Source: Symplocastrum torsivum CPER-KK1 (GTDB lineage Bacteria; Cyanobacteriota; Cyanobacteriia; Cyanobacteriales; Coleofasciculaceae). Taken from it: DNA of 59,885 nt. How positions within the stretch are numbered: the stretch's first letter is position 1; every line of letters starts with the position of its first letter. Below are positions 51,248 to 59,749 of the stretch, in pieces. Below the pieces are notes generated by a model. It was not told the origin of the DNA. It worked only from the letters and a program-made list of their open reading frames with translations, and did not search any database. Both the position numbers and the translations under genes were made by a program. The stretch spans positions 1 to 59,885 of the forward strand of contig JAHHIF010000045.1 in NCBI GenBank assembly GCA_019358875.1. Direction: 5' to 3'.

Positions 51248-51316
51248 TCATATCTTTAATTCCATAAAAGACCCAGAATGAAGACATCTACACCCTAGCT
51301 AACGGCAAATCATTCA

Positions 51317-51658
51317 ATGACCAAAGGTAAAATTTTTCTAGCGCCTTTTCCCTATGATGATTTATCAGTTAATAAACTGCGTCCAGCGGCTTGCTTGACT
51401 AATCCTATAGGAGCGCGTCGTCATATTATATTGGCTTATATTACTAGTCCAATTCCCGCTAAATTACTGGAAACAGACATCCTGTTAGATACTAACCTTT
51501 CCGATTTTGCCGCTACAGGATTGCAACAGCCTTCTGCTATCAGGCTGCATCAACTGGTGACAGTCTCTGCACTAATAGTCCAGCGTGAATTAGGAGAACT
51601 CTCAGTAGATATACAAACTCACATAGCTGAGAAGTTGTGCAAGCTGCTAACTGAGTGA
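51317..51658 (+). CDS. MazF/PemK-like mRNA interferase toxin
   Basis: The 113-residue protein shows the MazF/PemK fold start (KGKIFLAPFPYDDLSVNKLR then PAACLTN), the HIILAYITSPIP strand and the C-terminal LVTVSALIVQRELGELS. Such toxins cut mRNA and are normally preceded by a 60-90 residue antitoxin gene. Here only 69 bases separate it from the DUF3368 gene and no antitoxin frame is found there. It may belong to the same operon. The Arg of the RP (KLRPA) motif is present; the Ser/Thr of the catalytic loop (ITSP) is also seen. Confidence 0.82.
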   Translation: MTKGKIFLAPFPYDDLSVNKLRPAACLTNPIGARRHIILAYITSPIPAKLLETDILLDTNLSDFAATGLQQPSAIRLHQLVTVSALIVQRELGELSVDIQTHIAEKLCKLLTE

Positions 51659-51782
51659 TGTAGGCCTAAGTTAGTTTAGGTTTCGGTATTTGTCTGATTT
51701 TGGGCATGTCCTGGTAGACTCAACGCGATCGCACTTGTCCACAGAGAACCTGAATTTCCGAGAACTTCCTCAACTGAAAACC

Positions 51783-52118
51783 CTAGACCTCGTCCGTGTT
51801 CTCGTCTATATCACTTGCCATGTGGTCTGTAAAACCTTTGCTAGAAGGGGCAATGGATTTACTCCTCATAAGAAAATACAGAGCAAAATACAACCTAAGC
51901 CACTCAATTTTGTTGGTTTGCGTTTCGACATCAACAATTGATTGCTGAACCCCATTTATTAAATCTCGGATTTTCTCCAGCTCATGCGGGTTTTGGTCTG
52001 CCTGCTCAATTGTGTTGGTTTGTGTTTCGACATCAACAATTGATTGCTGAACCCTATTTATTAAATCTCGAATTTTGTCCAACTCATACGGGTTTTCGTC
52101 TGTTCGCTTCTCAGTCAT
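51783..52118 (-). CDS. Small hypothetical protein with an internal tandem duplication
   Basis: This 111-residue product (MTEKRTDENPYELDKIRDLI) contains two copies of a 33-residue unit, NP(Y/H)EL(D/E)KIRDLIN(R/G)VQQS then IVDVETQTN, encoded by about 99-bp DNA repeats (about 51905-52095). Both copies are helical and probably coiled-coil. A hydrophobic stretch, WLRLYFALYFLM, follows, so the C-terminal part may insert in a membrane. I do not recognise a family. It may be the degraded or shuffled end of a membrane protein. Confidence 0.5.
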   Translation of the reverse strand: MTEKRTDENPYELDKIRDLINRVQQSIVDVETQTNTIEQADQNPHELEKIRDLINGVQQSIVDVETQTNKIEWLRLYFALYFLMRSKSIAPSSKGFTDHMASDIDENTDEV

Positions 52119-52772
52119 GGTTGCAGTAGTTATTTATCCCTCTGCAAATTTAGTAAACGCGCCTAATTCTCGTATATATCGCTTGAATGAAGATGTCTTA
52201 AGAGTAGTTGTTGTCGATTACACATTGGACGTGATCGCAATCACTGCCAACTACTTCGGTCGCTTAACTCCCTAAAAGACGAGTCGCTTAGGACAAACGA
52301 TGCTAGCGCACCATCTCTTTTGCTAGTTCCTGAGCTTCTTGTGTAATAGAAGCCGCTTCCTGGACATCAAGAATCGTAAGGGACTGGTGCAGGAAGACAT
52401 TTGTCAGCTTCAATTTGAGTCCTCGTCTTTCTATCCCAATCATCGTAAGGCTTTCAGGCTTAACACCGGAAACTTGCCCAAACTCAGGGGTTAGATCTTC
52501 CCCGAAAAATTAGTAAAATTATGCATTTTAGACGCACAGCAGCTTATCATCGGGTTTAAACTGCATTTAGCGATAAATTTGCGGTGTTAGAGGTGTAAAA
52601 GAGACAACAAGCAAGTTAGCCTTATAAAAATTTATGGAGTTAGGGCGCATCTTAAGCTAGCTGTTATGTGTGAATTGTGTCTCAACATCAATAATTTCAC
52701 TGAGTAATCTAAGCGACAGCCAATGCCTTAGAACTTCATTGTTAATTCTGTAGCCACGAGAGTCAGCCATCC
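52119..52772. other. Gene-poor region upstream of the second TPS/CHAT operon
   Basis: Apart from the small frame at 52303-52443 (separate entry), nothing is seen. The 270 bases before 52773 are the likely promoter and leader of the GspC-like/TpsA/CHAT operon, A/T-rich at 52500-52650, but I cannot name clear promoter boxes. Confidence 0.4.
52303..52443 (-). CDS. Small uncharacterised open frame, possibly the end of a longer lost gene
   Basis: From an ATG at 52443 it codes 46 residues (MIGIERRGLKLKLTNVFLHQ ending EAQELAKEMVR). The same frame is open upstream to about 52512 (FGEDLTPEFGQVSGVKPESL) with no ATG, so it may be a 3' relic of a longer gene. The amphipathic helix at the end (QEAASITQEAQELAKEM) looks protein-like. 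No family is recognised. Confidence 0.35.
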   Translation of the reverse strand: MIGIERRGLKLKLTNVFLHQSLTILDVQEAASITQEAQELAKEMVR

Positions 52773-53978
52773 ATGTCTCAGGACGTTATCACAAACAAAA
52801 GGGCAAGTCAGCCACTGAATGCTCCCGCTTCTATCCAACCTTGGTCGGCAGATTCCGAAGCCGATAAGTTAATGGATGAGTTATTTTCGGATATCGACCG
52901 GATTTTGGAGGGGGGAAGCAAGTTACCAACGGAACCAGTTAAGCCGGAATATGTCTCCTTAAAATCACTTGTGATTCCGCAAATCACGATGCCACCAGCA
53001 GTAATGTCTCCTCAGGAATTGGTACAACAGCCAAGTCTTGATGATTCAATTGATACGGCATCACTAGCCCAACTAGACACAGATGTTGCTAGCCCCCCCG
53101 TTGTTCAGAGTAAGCGGTGGAATTGGTCTGTTGAAAAAGTCCTACTGGCAGTCGGTGTCGCTTCACTTGTTGTGATGGCAATTATGCTGCTGAGCAATAA
53201 GACCAAGCTTGCTTTGCCGGGATGGCTGAATTTTGCGGGTTCACCTTCCGCCGAGAATGGTCAGATTTCGGACACGGATTCCCAGTTTATTAGCTACATG
53301 CAGCGATCGCTTGAGGTAATTGACCGTAAGACTGGAGCTAACCAAAAGCCAGCAACAGCATCGAGTACGGCACCGAGTACTGCAACGGCGGCTAACCTAC
53401 CCCCCGTTCCTACGGCTGGCAATCGTACTCTTGCTCAGAACCAAGCCCCAACTGTCCTTGAACGAGTCTACATCCCCGTTTATCCACCATCAACTCCTGC
53501 GGCACCCTCAGCCCCATCGGTTGCAGCTAGACCATCAATTTCACCAGTAGCCCGACCATCAGTCCAACTCCCTCCACCACCAGTCAGGTCATCAGTTCCA
53601 CTACCTCCACCCGTCACCAGACCATCAGCCGCAAGACCCCCAGCCGCAAAACCATCAGCCGCAAGACCGCCAGCACCCGCCAGTCCTCAGGCTGCGGCAC
53701 CGTCTCCAAGGAGGTTGCCAGCGCCCCCCTCGGTCGCCGTCCCAACTTCACCGACTGTGCAATCCCCTGCACCTGTGGCAAACCATACTCTTGTAGGGTT
53801 ACTGGAACTTGGCGATCAATCTGCTGCCTTATTTGACGTTAGTGGTGTCACTCAACGTATTACTGTGGGAGAAGCGATCGGTGCTAGTGGCTGGATTTTA
53901 GTCTCGGTAGCGAACCAGGAAGCTGTGATTCGACGCAATGGCGAAGTTCGTTCTGTTTATGTGGGACAGAAGTTCTAA
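52773..53978 (+). CDS. Membrane-anchored Pro-rich protein with GspC/PilP-like C-terminal domain
   Basis: The 401-residue protein has a cytoplasmic N-terminus (about 1-118), one transmembrane helix (about 123-145, KVLLAVGVASLVVMAIMLLS) and a long Ala/Pro/Ser linker (about 200-330, units such as ARPPAAKPSAARPP) that could span the periplasm. The C-terminal about 65-residue beta domain (HTLVGLLELGDQSAALFDVS, ITVGEAIGASGWILVSV, REGVRSVYVGQKF-like end) resembles the homology domain of GspC/PilP, which connects inner- and outer-membrane secretion machinery. It is the first gene of the second TPS/CHAT operon, 46 bases before TpsA. A secretion-linked or TonB-like spanning role is inferred. Confidence 0.72.
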   Translation: MSQDVITNKRASQPLNAPASIQPWSADSEADKLMDELFSDIDRILEGGSKLPTEPVKPEYVSLKSLVIPQITMPPAVMSPQELVQQPSLDDSIDTASLAQLDTDVASPPVVQSKRWNWSVEKVLLAVGVASLVVMAIMLLSNKTKLALPGWLNFAGSPSAENGQISDTDSQFISYMQRSLEVIDRKTGANQKPATASSTAPSTATAANLPPVPTAGNRTLAQNQAPTVLERVYIPVYPPSTPAAPSAPSVAARPSISPVARPSVQLPPPPVRSSVPLPPPVTRPSAARPPAAKPSAARPPAPASPQAAAPSPRRLPAPPSVAVPTSPTVQSPAPVANHTLVGLLELGDQSAALFDVSGVTQRITVGEAIGASGWILVSVANQEAVIRRNGEVRSVYVGQKF

Positions 53979-54024
53979 AAGACGATAACAATCTAAATAG
54001 CACTAACAAAGGTGCCATAAGATT

Positions 54025-56931
54025 ATGGGCAGCTTTTTCCGGCAACTGAGTTGTTACGACCTTTGGCTTAGTGTCAGCCTTTGCCTTCTGGCTACTGCCA
54101 GCACAGCTAGGGGGCAAATCATACCAGATGGAACGCTGCCGCGTAATTCTCTTGTCACCTCTAATGGCAACACCTTTGTGATCGAAGACGGTACGCAAGT
54201 TGGTAGCCATCTATTTCATAGCTTCCAGGAGTTTTCTGTCCCCACAGGCTTAAACGCTTTTTTCAACAACGCTTTGGATGTTCAGAATATCCTCAGCCGC
54301 GTTACCGGGGGAAATACCTCCAATATCGACGGTTTGATTGGCGCTAACGGCACGGCTAACCTGTTTTTCATCAACCCCAACGGGATTATCTTTGGTCAAA
54401 ATGCTCAATTAAATATTGGTGGCTCGTTTATTGCCTCAACAGCCAGTAGCATTCAGTTTGCATCAGACAGTGAGTTTAGTGCCATAAATCCCCAGGCGCC
54501 ACCACTGCTTACAATTAATCTTCCAATCGGATTGCAGTTTGGTTCAAATCCTGCCCCTATTATTAATCAATCTGTCGCTGATAGTGTACTAACGGCAACT
54601 CCCCGTGTTGGACTGGAAAATTCCGGTAGAACCTTAGCACTAGTCGGTGGCGATTTGACCTTAGATGGGGGCAATCTGACCGCTTCCGGTGGGCAGATTG
54701 AACTAGGTAGCGTTGCGAGTTCTGGATTCGTTAGCCTCACTCCTATCAACATTGGCTTTACCTTGGGTTATCAAGGTATTCAAGACTTTGGCAACATTGA
54801 GTTAACGGGTGCAGCCGTCAATGTGACGGGTTTAGGCAGTGGCACAATCAGGGTGCGAGGAGAAGACGTTACTCTCCTTGAGGGTTCAAAGCTAGTTGCT
54901 GAAACCTTTGGCGATTTTGACGGTGGGGGTATTGACATCCAAGCAACTCAATTCAGCCTCCAAGATAGAGCTTTTGTCTCCACTTCTACCTTTGGTTCTG
55001 GTGCCGGGGGAACTCTCAGTATCCACGCTGATATTGTAAAACTCACGGGAACAACTCCTTTAGAAACCTCACGACAGTTATTAGAGGGAACCTTTAACCC
55101 ATTTAACCTTAGCAACGGCTTGTATAGCTTGAGTGTTCGTAGTGGTGCAACGGGAGACTTAATAAGTGGTGCAGCGGGAGACTTAATAATTGACGCAAGC
55201 CAGTTAATTATGCAAAACGGTGCAAATATCTTAACTACAGCATTTGCTGATGGTCGGGGAGGAAATTTAACTCTAAACATTTCCGAGTTGGCAGAACTTG
55301 CTAATGGTTCTCTCTTACTCACCGGGACGGCTGGCGACGGAGATTCAGGTGATTTAGCAATTACCGCTAATCAGTTGAGGGTTTTGGACGGCACAGCCAT
55401 TAGCACGACGACTAGTGGTGTAAGCACTGGTAGTGGGGGAAAGCTTACTGTACTTGCTGAGTTTGTCGAATTGAGAGGACCTCCAGCGTTCTCACCTGTT
55501 CCTGGCGGTTTATTTACCGCAACACTTGGTGATGGAGATGCGGGGGATTTAACAATTACAACGACAGGTCAACTGATTGTTGCCGATGGCGCACAAATCT
55601 CCTCGTCTTCTGCTGGTAGTGGGCGTGGAGGAAAGCTTACTGTAGCTGCCGATTCCATCGCGCTTAGTGGCATCTCCGCCGATGGTCGGTTTCTGAGTGG
55701 TTTGCTCACCTCTTCCTCACTGTTGACTGTTTCAGGACAGAGAGGAACTGCTTCAGCCGGGAATTTATCTGTTACAACGAGACAGTTGAGTGTTCAAAAC
55801 GGTGCTCAGATCTCAGCGGCAACGGGTAGTGATGGGGCAGCCGGAAATCTGACAATCAATGCGTCCGAGTCAGTGGAAGTAACTGGGTTTGCCACTGGCG
55901 TTGATCCTTCAGTGGAAAAAGTTTCCTTTGGAATTATCGGTGATGGCATTGTACCTAGCGCCATTGAAGCGAATACCAGTGGTGCAGGAATGGCAGGTGA
56001 TTTGACAATTGATACCTCTGTATTAGCCGTTCGGAATGGGGCGGAAATTGGAGTCAGAAGCACAAGTTCAGGGGCAGCAGGCAATCTGACAGTAACGGCT
56101 GACTCAATTGTGCTAAGTGAGCAAGGAACAATAAGCGCTGTCAATGTTTCTGGCAACGGTGGCAACATTCAACTCAATGCTCAAGCAATCCAACTTAATG
56201 ATGGAACAATTACCGCTACCAGCCTCCTCGGTGAGGGAGGTAATATCACTCTGCAAGTGCAAGACGATTTAGTTTTGCGTAACCAAAGTGAAATTTCTAC
56301 GAGGGCGGGTACGGAAGATACGGGCGGCGGAAATGGTGGCAATATTACGATCAACGCCGAATTGATCGTTGCTATCCCCAGAGAAAATAGTGATATTACC
56401 GCCAATGCCTTTAACGGGAGTGGTGGTAACATCAACATCACAGCCCAAGGTATCTTTGGTCTTGAGAGACGTGACCAACTGACTCCACTGAGTGACATTA
56501 CAGCCAGTTCAAAACTGGGGGTAGATGGAGTTGTGGAACTTACTCAACTGAGTGTTGACCCCTCACAGGGATTAGTTGAGTTACCAGAAAATGTTGTTGA
56601 TAATAGTTCGCGCATCGTCGCTGGCTGTCCAGCGAATGAAGGGAACTCTTTTGCTATAACCGGACGAGGTGGCTTACCCGAAAATCCGACTGGAACGCTT
56701 AGAGGTCGGACAGTTTGGCAAGATTTACGTTTCGCCAATAGCACCACAGGTGCAGGGGAGCAAGAGAAAATCCCGAAATCCCAGCCATCCGAACAAAACC
56801 AACAACCAACACCCCTTACTGAGGCAAAAGGTTGGCTGATTAATGATACTGGTCAAGTAGAATTAGTCGCTTTGACATCTGATGTGACTTCTCAACAGCC
56901 TTGGGATCATCCAGCTAATTGCTCAAAATAA
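54025..56931 (+). CDS. Second TpsA exoprotein (filamentous-haemagglutinin N-terminal domain)
   Basis: The 968-residue protein has a signal peptide ending STARGQ (about residue 31). The TPS domain has LFHSFQEFSVPTGLNAFFNN, NILSRVTGG and NPNGIIFG (about 118-125), and the rest is beta-helix coils (GGNLTLNISE, GDLTIDTSVL and similar). It is less than half as long as the TpsA at 4272 and lacks its PPC-like inserts and 270-bp repeats. The C-terminal region has a Cys (VAGCPANEG) and FAITGRGGLPENPTG, matching the other TpsA, followed by a TVWQDLRF tail and QVELVAL. It is 10 bases upstream of the CHAT gene. The nearest TpsB in the window is at 360, so trans use of one transporter is possible. Confidence 0.92.
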   Translation: MGSFFRQLSCYDLWLSVSLCLLATASTARGQIIPDGTLPRNSLVTSNGNTFVIEDGTQVGSHLFHSFQEFSVPTGLNAFFNNALDVQNILSRVTGGNTSNIDGLIGANGTANLFFINPNGIIFGQNAQLNIGGSFIASTASSIQFASDSEFSAINPQAPPLLTINLPIGLQFGSNPAPIINQSVADSVLTATPRVGLENSGRTLALVGGDLTLDGGNLTASGGQIELGSVASSGFVSLTPINIGFTLGYQGIQDFGNIELTGAAVNVTGLGSGTIRVRGEDVTLLEGSKLVAETFGDFDGGGIDIQATQFSLQDRAFVSTSTFGSGAGGTLSIHADIVKLTGTTPLETSRQLLEGTFNPFNLSNGLYSLSVRSGATGDLISGAAGDLIIDASQLIMQNGANILTTAFADGRGGNLTLNISELAELANGSLLLTGTAGDGDSGDLAITANQLRVLDGTAISTTTSGVSTGSGGKLTVLAEFVELRGPPAFSPVPGGLFTATLGDGDAGDLTITTTGQLIVADGAQISSSSAGSGRGGKLTVAADSIALSGISADGRFLSGLLTSSSLLTVSGQRGTASAGNLSVTTRQLSVQNGAQISAATGSDGAAGNLTINASESVEVTGFATGVDPSVEKVSFGIIGDGIVPSAIEANTSGAGMAGDLTIDTSVLAVRNGAEIGVRSTSSGAAGNLTVTADSIVLSEQGTISAVNVSGNGGNIQLNAQAIQLNDGTITATSLLGEGGNITLQVQDDLVLRNQSEISTRAGTEDTGGGNGGNITINAELIVAIPRENSDITANAFNGSGGNINITAQGIFGLERRDQLTPLSDITASSKLGVDGVVELTQLSVDPSQGLVELPENVVDNSSRIVAGCPANEGNSFAITGRGGLPENPTGTLRGRTVWQDLRFANSTTGAGEQEKIPKSQPSEQNQQPTPLTEAKGWLINDTGQVELVALTSDVTSQQPWDHPANCSK

Positions 56932-56941
56932 GGTTGATCAG

Positions 56942-59749
56942 ATGAAAAGGGTTAACAAATTTGTTCAGCGCAAGGGCGAGTCTATTATCAGACTTCAGGC
57001 TTCACACTGGATAGTGTTCTTTCTCACCCTTTTCTTTGTAACAACAGTCTTGCCTGTAGCCGCGCAGTATTCTTCCTCTCAATCGAGCTTGCTACTTTTA
57101 TCTGAACAACCGAAATCCCGCCTTTTGGTAGGAACAGAAATTCCTCGTCTAATACCAATTGGGTTAAACAATAGTACATTTCATACCCCCTCAACTCCCC
57201 TTCTTAAGGGGGGAGTAGTTCAAGAAAACGCTCTTGTTAAGGGGGCAGCCGTTCAAGAAAACCTGTCAAACTTAGACCAAATTGGTATAAAGTCTCAAGT
57301 GGATGCCTCAAGCCAACTTGCACAAGGTAGAACCCTCTACGAGGCAGGACAATTTGCCCAGGCGGCTACTTTGTGGCAACAAGCGGCTCAACGTTATGAG
57401 GCGCAAAATGATTACCTCAACCAAGCCTTGAGCCTCAGTTATCTGGCCTTAGCCTATCAAGACTTAGGGCAATGGCAAGCCGCAGAAACAGCGATTAATC
57501 AAAGTCTAGAACGGCTCAACAACTTAGAACTTAGAACTCAAAATTCAAAACTGATCTTTGCTCATACTCTAAATACTCAAGGCAGTCTTCAACTGGCTAG
57601 GGGACAAGCCCAAGCGGCTCTCGATACCTGGAAACAAGCACAAGCAGCCTACACTGATGGTGGAGATGACATTGGCAGATTCGGCAGCCAGATTAACCAA
57701 GCTCAAGCTTTGCAAACGTTAGGACTGTACCGACGCGCACAAACGACTCTAGAGCAGGTGAATAAAGATCTGCAAGCTTATCCTGATTCCCTCCTCAAGG
57801 CGACTGGGTTGCGTAGCTTAGGGGTTGCGTTACAGGTTGTGGGAGATTTGCAGAAGTCCCAGGAAGTCTTAGAGCAAAGCTTGGCAATAATCCAGCGCCT
57901 TGACTCTTCCCTCGATACCAGTGAAACCTTTTTTAGTCTGGGTAATACTGCCAGAGACTTAGAAGATTACACGACGGCTCTTGCCTTGTACACTAAGGCA
58001 GCAACCAATGCAACTAGCCCAATTACTAAACTCGAAGCTCAACTCAATCAACTAAGCTTAAATCTACAACTCAAACAGTGGGATGCGGCTCAAGCCTTAT
58101 TGCCTCAAATCCAGTCTCAACTACCTGATTTGCCTGTCAGTCATGATGCTGTCTACGCTCAAGTTAATTTAGCTGAAAGCTTGATGAAATGGTCAGTCGT
58201 TAATGGTAACCCACAAAACACAAATGATATTGCGAAGCTTTTAGCCACAGCCACACAACAGGCAAGAATGCTGGAAGACCCAAGAGCAGAGTCTTATGCC
58301 TTTGGTCAGTTGGGACAGCTTTACAAACAAACACAGCAGTGGGAGGAGGCTCAAAACCTTACTCAGCAAGCTCTACAAATTGCTCAATCTATTAATGCTT
58401 CCGATACTGCCTATCGCTGGCAGTGGCAACTGGGTCAGATTCTCAAACAGCAAGGAAAGCTAACTGAAGCGACAGCAGCTTACACGGAAGCCGTTAATTC
58501 ACTCCAATTTCTTCGTAGTGACTTGGTGACTATTAATCCTAATATTCAGTTCTCCTTTCGAGAAACTGTAGAACCTGTCTATCGAGAGTTAGTTCAATTG
58601 CTGTTGCAACCTCCTCGTAATCAGGAAGAGGTCAGTCAAGAAAACCTCGATAAAGCGCGTCAAGTGATTGAATCACTTCAGCTAGCGGAATTAGACAACT
58701 TCTTCCGGCAAGCTTGTTTAAGTGCTAAGCCAGAGCAGATTGACCGAGTTGACCCAACCGCCGCTGTGATTTATCCGATTATTTTGCCTGAGCGTTTAGC
58801 GGTAATCGTATCACTGCCAGGGCAACCTCTAGGTTACTACCAAACTCAGTTACCGCAGAGTGAAGTAGAAAGCCTTCTAGAGCAGCTATTACAATCTCTC
58901 AATCCTGCGTTCTCTAATAAACAGCGTTTGCGCCTCTCCCAACAAGTTTATAACTGGCTCGTCCAACCTGCTGAAAGTAAGTTAGCGGCAAGTGGAGTTA
59001 AAACTTTAGTCTTCGTATTAGATGGCGCCTTGCGGAGTCTGCCAATGGCGGCTTTGTATGATGGACAACAGTATCTTGTAGAGAAATATAGCATTGCCCT
59101 GAGTCCCGGCTTGCAGTTGTTGGAAACGCGATCGCTAATTCGAGAACAGCTCAAAGTTTTAACGGGTGGACTCACTGAGGCTCGTCAAGGCTTTTCTCCG
59201 CTACCCGCTGTAGAGTCTGAACTCAAGCAAATTGCCTCGGAGTTGCCTTCTGAGGTACTTCTGAATCAGGAGTTTATCAAAACTAGACTAGAACAGCAGA
59301 TTAATGCTTTCCCTTTTCCGATCATTCACCTTGCTACCCACGCTCAATTCAGTTCCAAGGCAGAGGACACATTTCTCCTAACCTGGGATGGTCGCGTCAA
59401 TGTCAAAGAGTTGGATCAATTACTTCAAAGTAGAAACCAATCCAATACACATCCTATTGAATTACTCGTCCTCAGTGCGTGTCAGACGGCAACTGGTGAC
59501 AATCGCTCGGCTTTGGGATTAGCAGGATTCGCCGTGCGTTCTGGCGCCCGCAGTACACTTGCAACCTTGTGGTCGGTACGAGACGAATCGACTGCCGAAC
59601 TTATGGCTGCGTTTTACCAAGAACTAGTCCAGACTGAGGTGAGTAAAGCAGAAGCTCTCCGTCAGGCTCAGTTAGTTCTGTTACACAAACCCAATTATGA
59701 ACATCCTTTTTATTGGGCACCATTTGTTCTGATCGGAAATTGGCTTTGA
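56942..59749 (+). CDS. Second TPR-CHAT caspase-like protein, exported
   Basis: The 935-residue paralogue of the CHAT protein at 10986 has a signal or anchor at about 20-42 (SHWIVFFLTLFFVTTVLPVA, then AQ), TPR-like repeats (about 120-520) and a C-terminal CHAT domain. The dyad is His800 (HLATHA, where the first CHAT has ATHG) and Cys847 (LSACQTATGD), with GLAGFAVRSGARSTLATLWS following. Residues about 70-116 are encoded by a 137-bp MITE-like insertion kept in frame. It is the last gene of the operon, 10 bases after TpsA. An envelope protease acting on, or with, the TpsA is inferred, with no direct proof. Confidence 0.93.
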   Translation: MKRVNKFVQRKGESIIRLQASHWIVFFLTLFFVTTVLPVAAQYSSSQSSLLLLSEQPKSRLLVGTEIPRLIPIGLNNSTFHTPSTPLLKGGVVQENALVKGAAVQENLSNLDQIGIKSQVDASSQLAQGRTLYEAGQFAQAATLWQQAAQRYEAQNDYLNQALSLSYLALAYQDLGQWQAAETAINQSLERLNNLELRTQNSKLIFAHTLNTQGSLQLARGQAQAALDTWKQAQAAYTDGGDDIGRFGSQINQAQALQTLGLYRRAQTTLEQVNKDLQAYPDSLLKATGLRSLGVALQVVGDLQKSQEVLEQSLAIIQRLDSSLDTSETFFSLGNTARDLEDYTTALALYTKAATNATSPITKLEAQLNQLSLNLQLKQWDAAQALLPQIQSQLPDLPVSHDAVYAQVNLAESLMKWSVVNGNPQNTNDIAKLLATATQQARMLEDPRAESYAFGQLGQLYKQTQQWEEAQNLTQQALQIAQSINASDTAYRWQWQLGQILKQQGKLTEATAAYTEAVNSLQFLRSDLVTINPNIQFSFRETVEPVYRELVQLLLQPPRNQEEVSQENLDKARQVIESLQLAELDNFFRQACLSAKPEQIDRVDPTAAVIYPIILPERLAVIVSLPGQPLGYYQTQLPQSEVESLLEQLLQSLNPAFSNKQRLRLSQQVYNWLVQPAESKLAASGVKTLVFVLDGALRSLPMAALYDGQQYLVEKYSIALSPGLQLLETRSLIREQLKVLTGGLTEARQGFSPLPAVESELKQIASELPSEVLLNQEFIKTRLEQQINAFPFPIIHLATHAQFSSKAEDTFLLTWDGRVNVKELDQLLQSRNQSNTHPIELLVLSACQTATGDNRSALGLAGFAVRSGARSTLATLWSVRDESTAELMAAFYQELVQTEVSKAEALRQAQLVLLHKPNYEHPFYWAPFVLIGNWL
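57152..57288. mobile_element. MITE-like insertion in frame within the CHAT gene
   Basis: The left end ATACCAATTGGG and right end CCAAATTGGTAT form a terminal inverted repeat (ATACCAATT exact, 57152-57160 and 57280-57288), flanked by TA on both sides. The inside has a C/G palindrome (CTCCCCTTCTTAAGGGGGGA). The 137-bp element plus neighbouring bases keep the reading frame open and add about 46 residues (LNNSTFHTPSTPLLKGGVVQ and so on) not seen in the paralogue. Confidence 0.65.
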
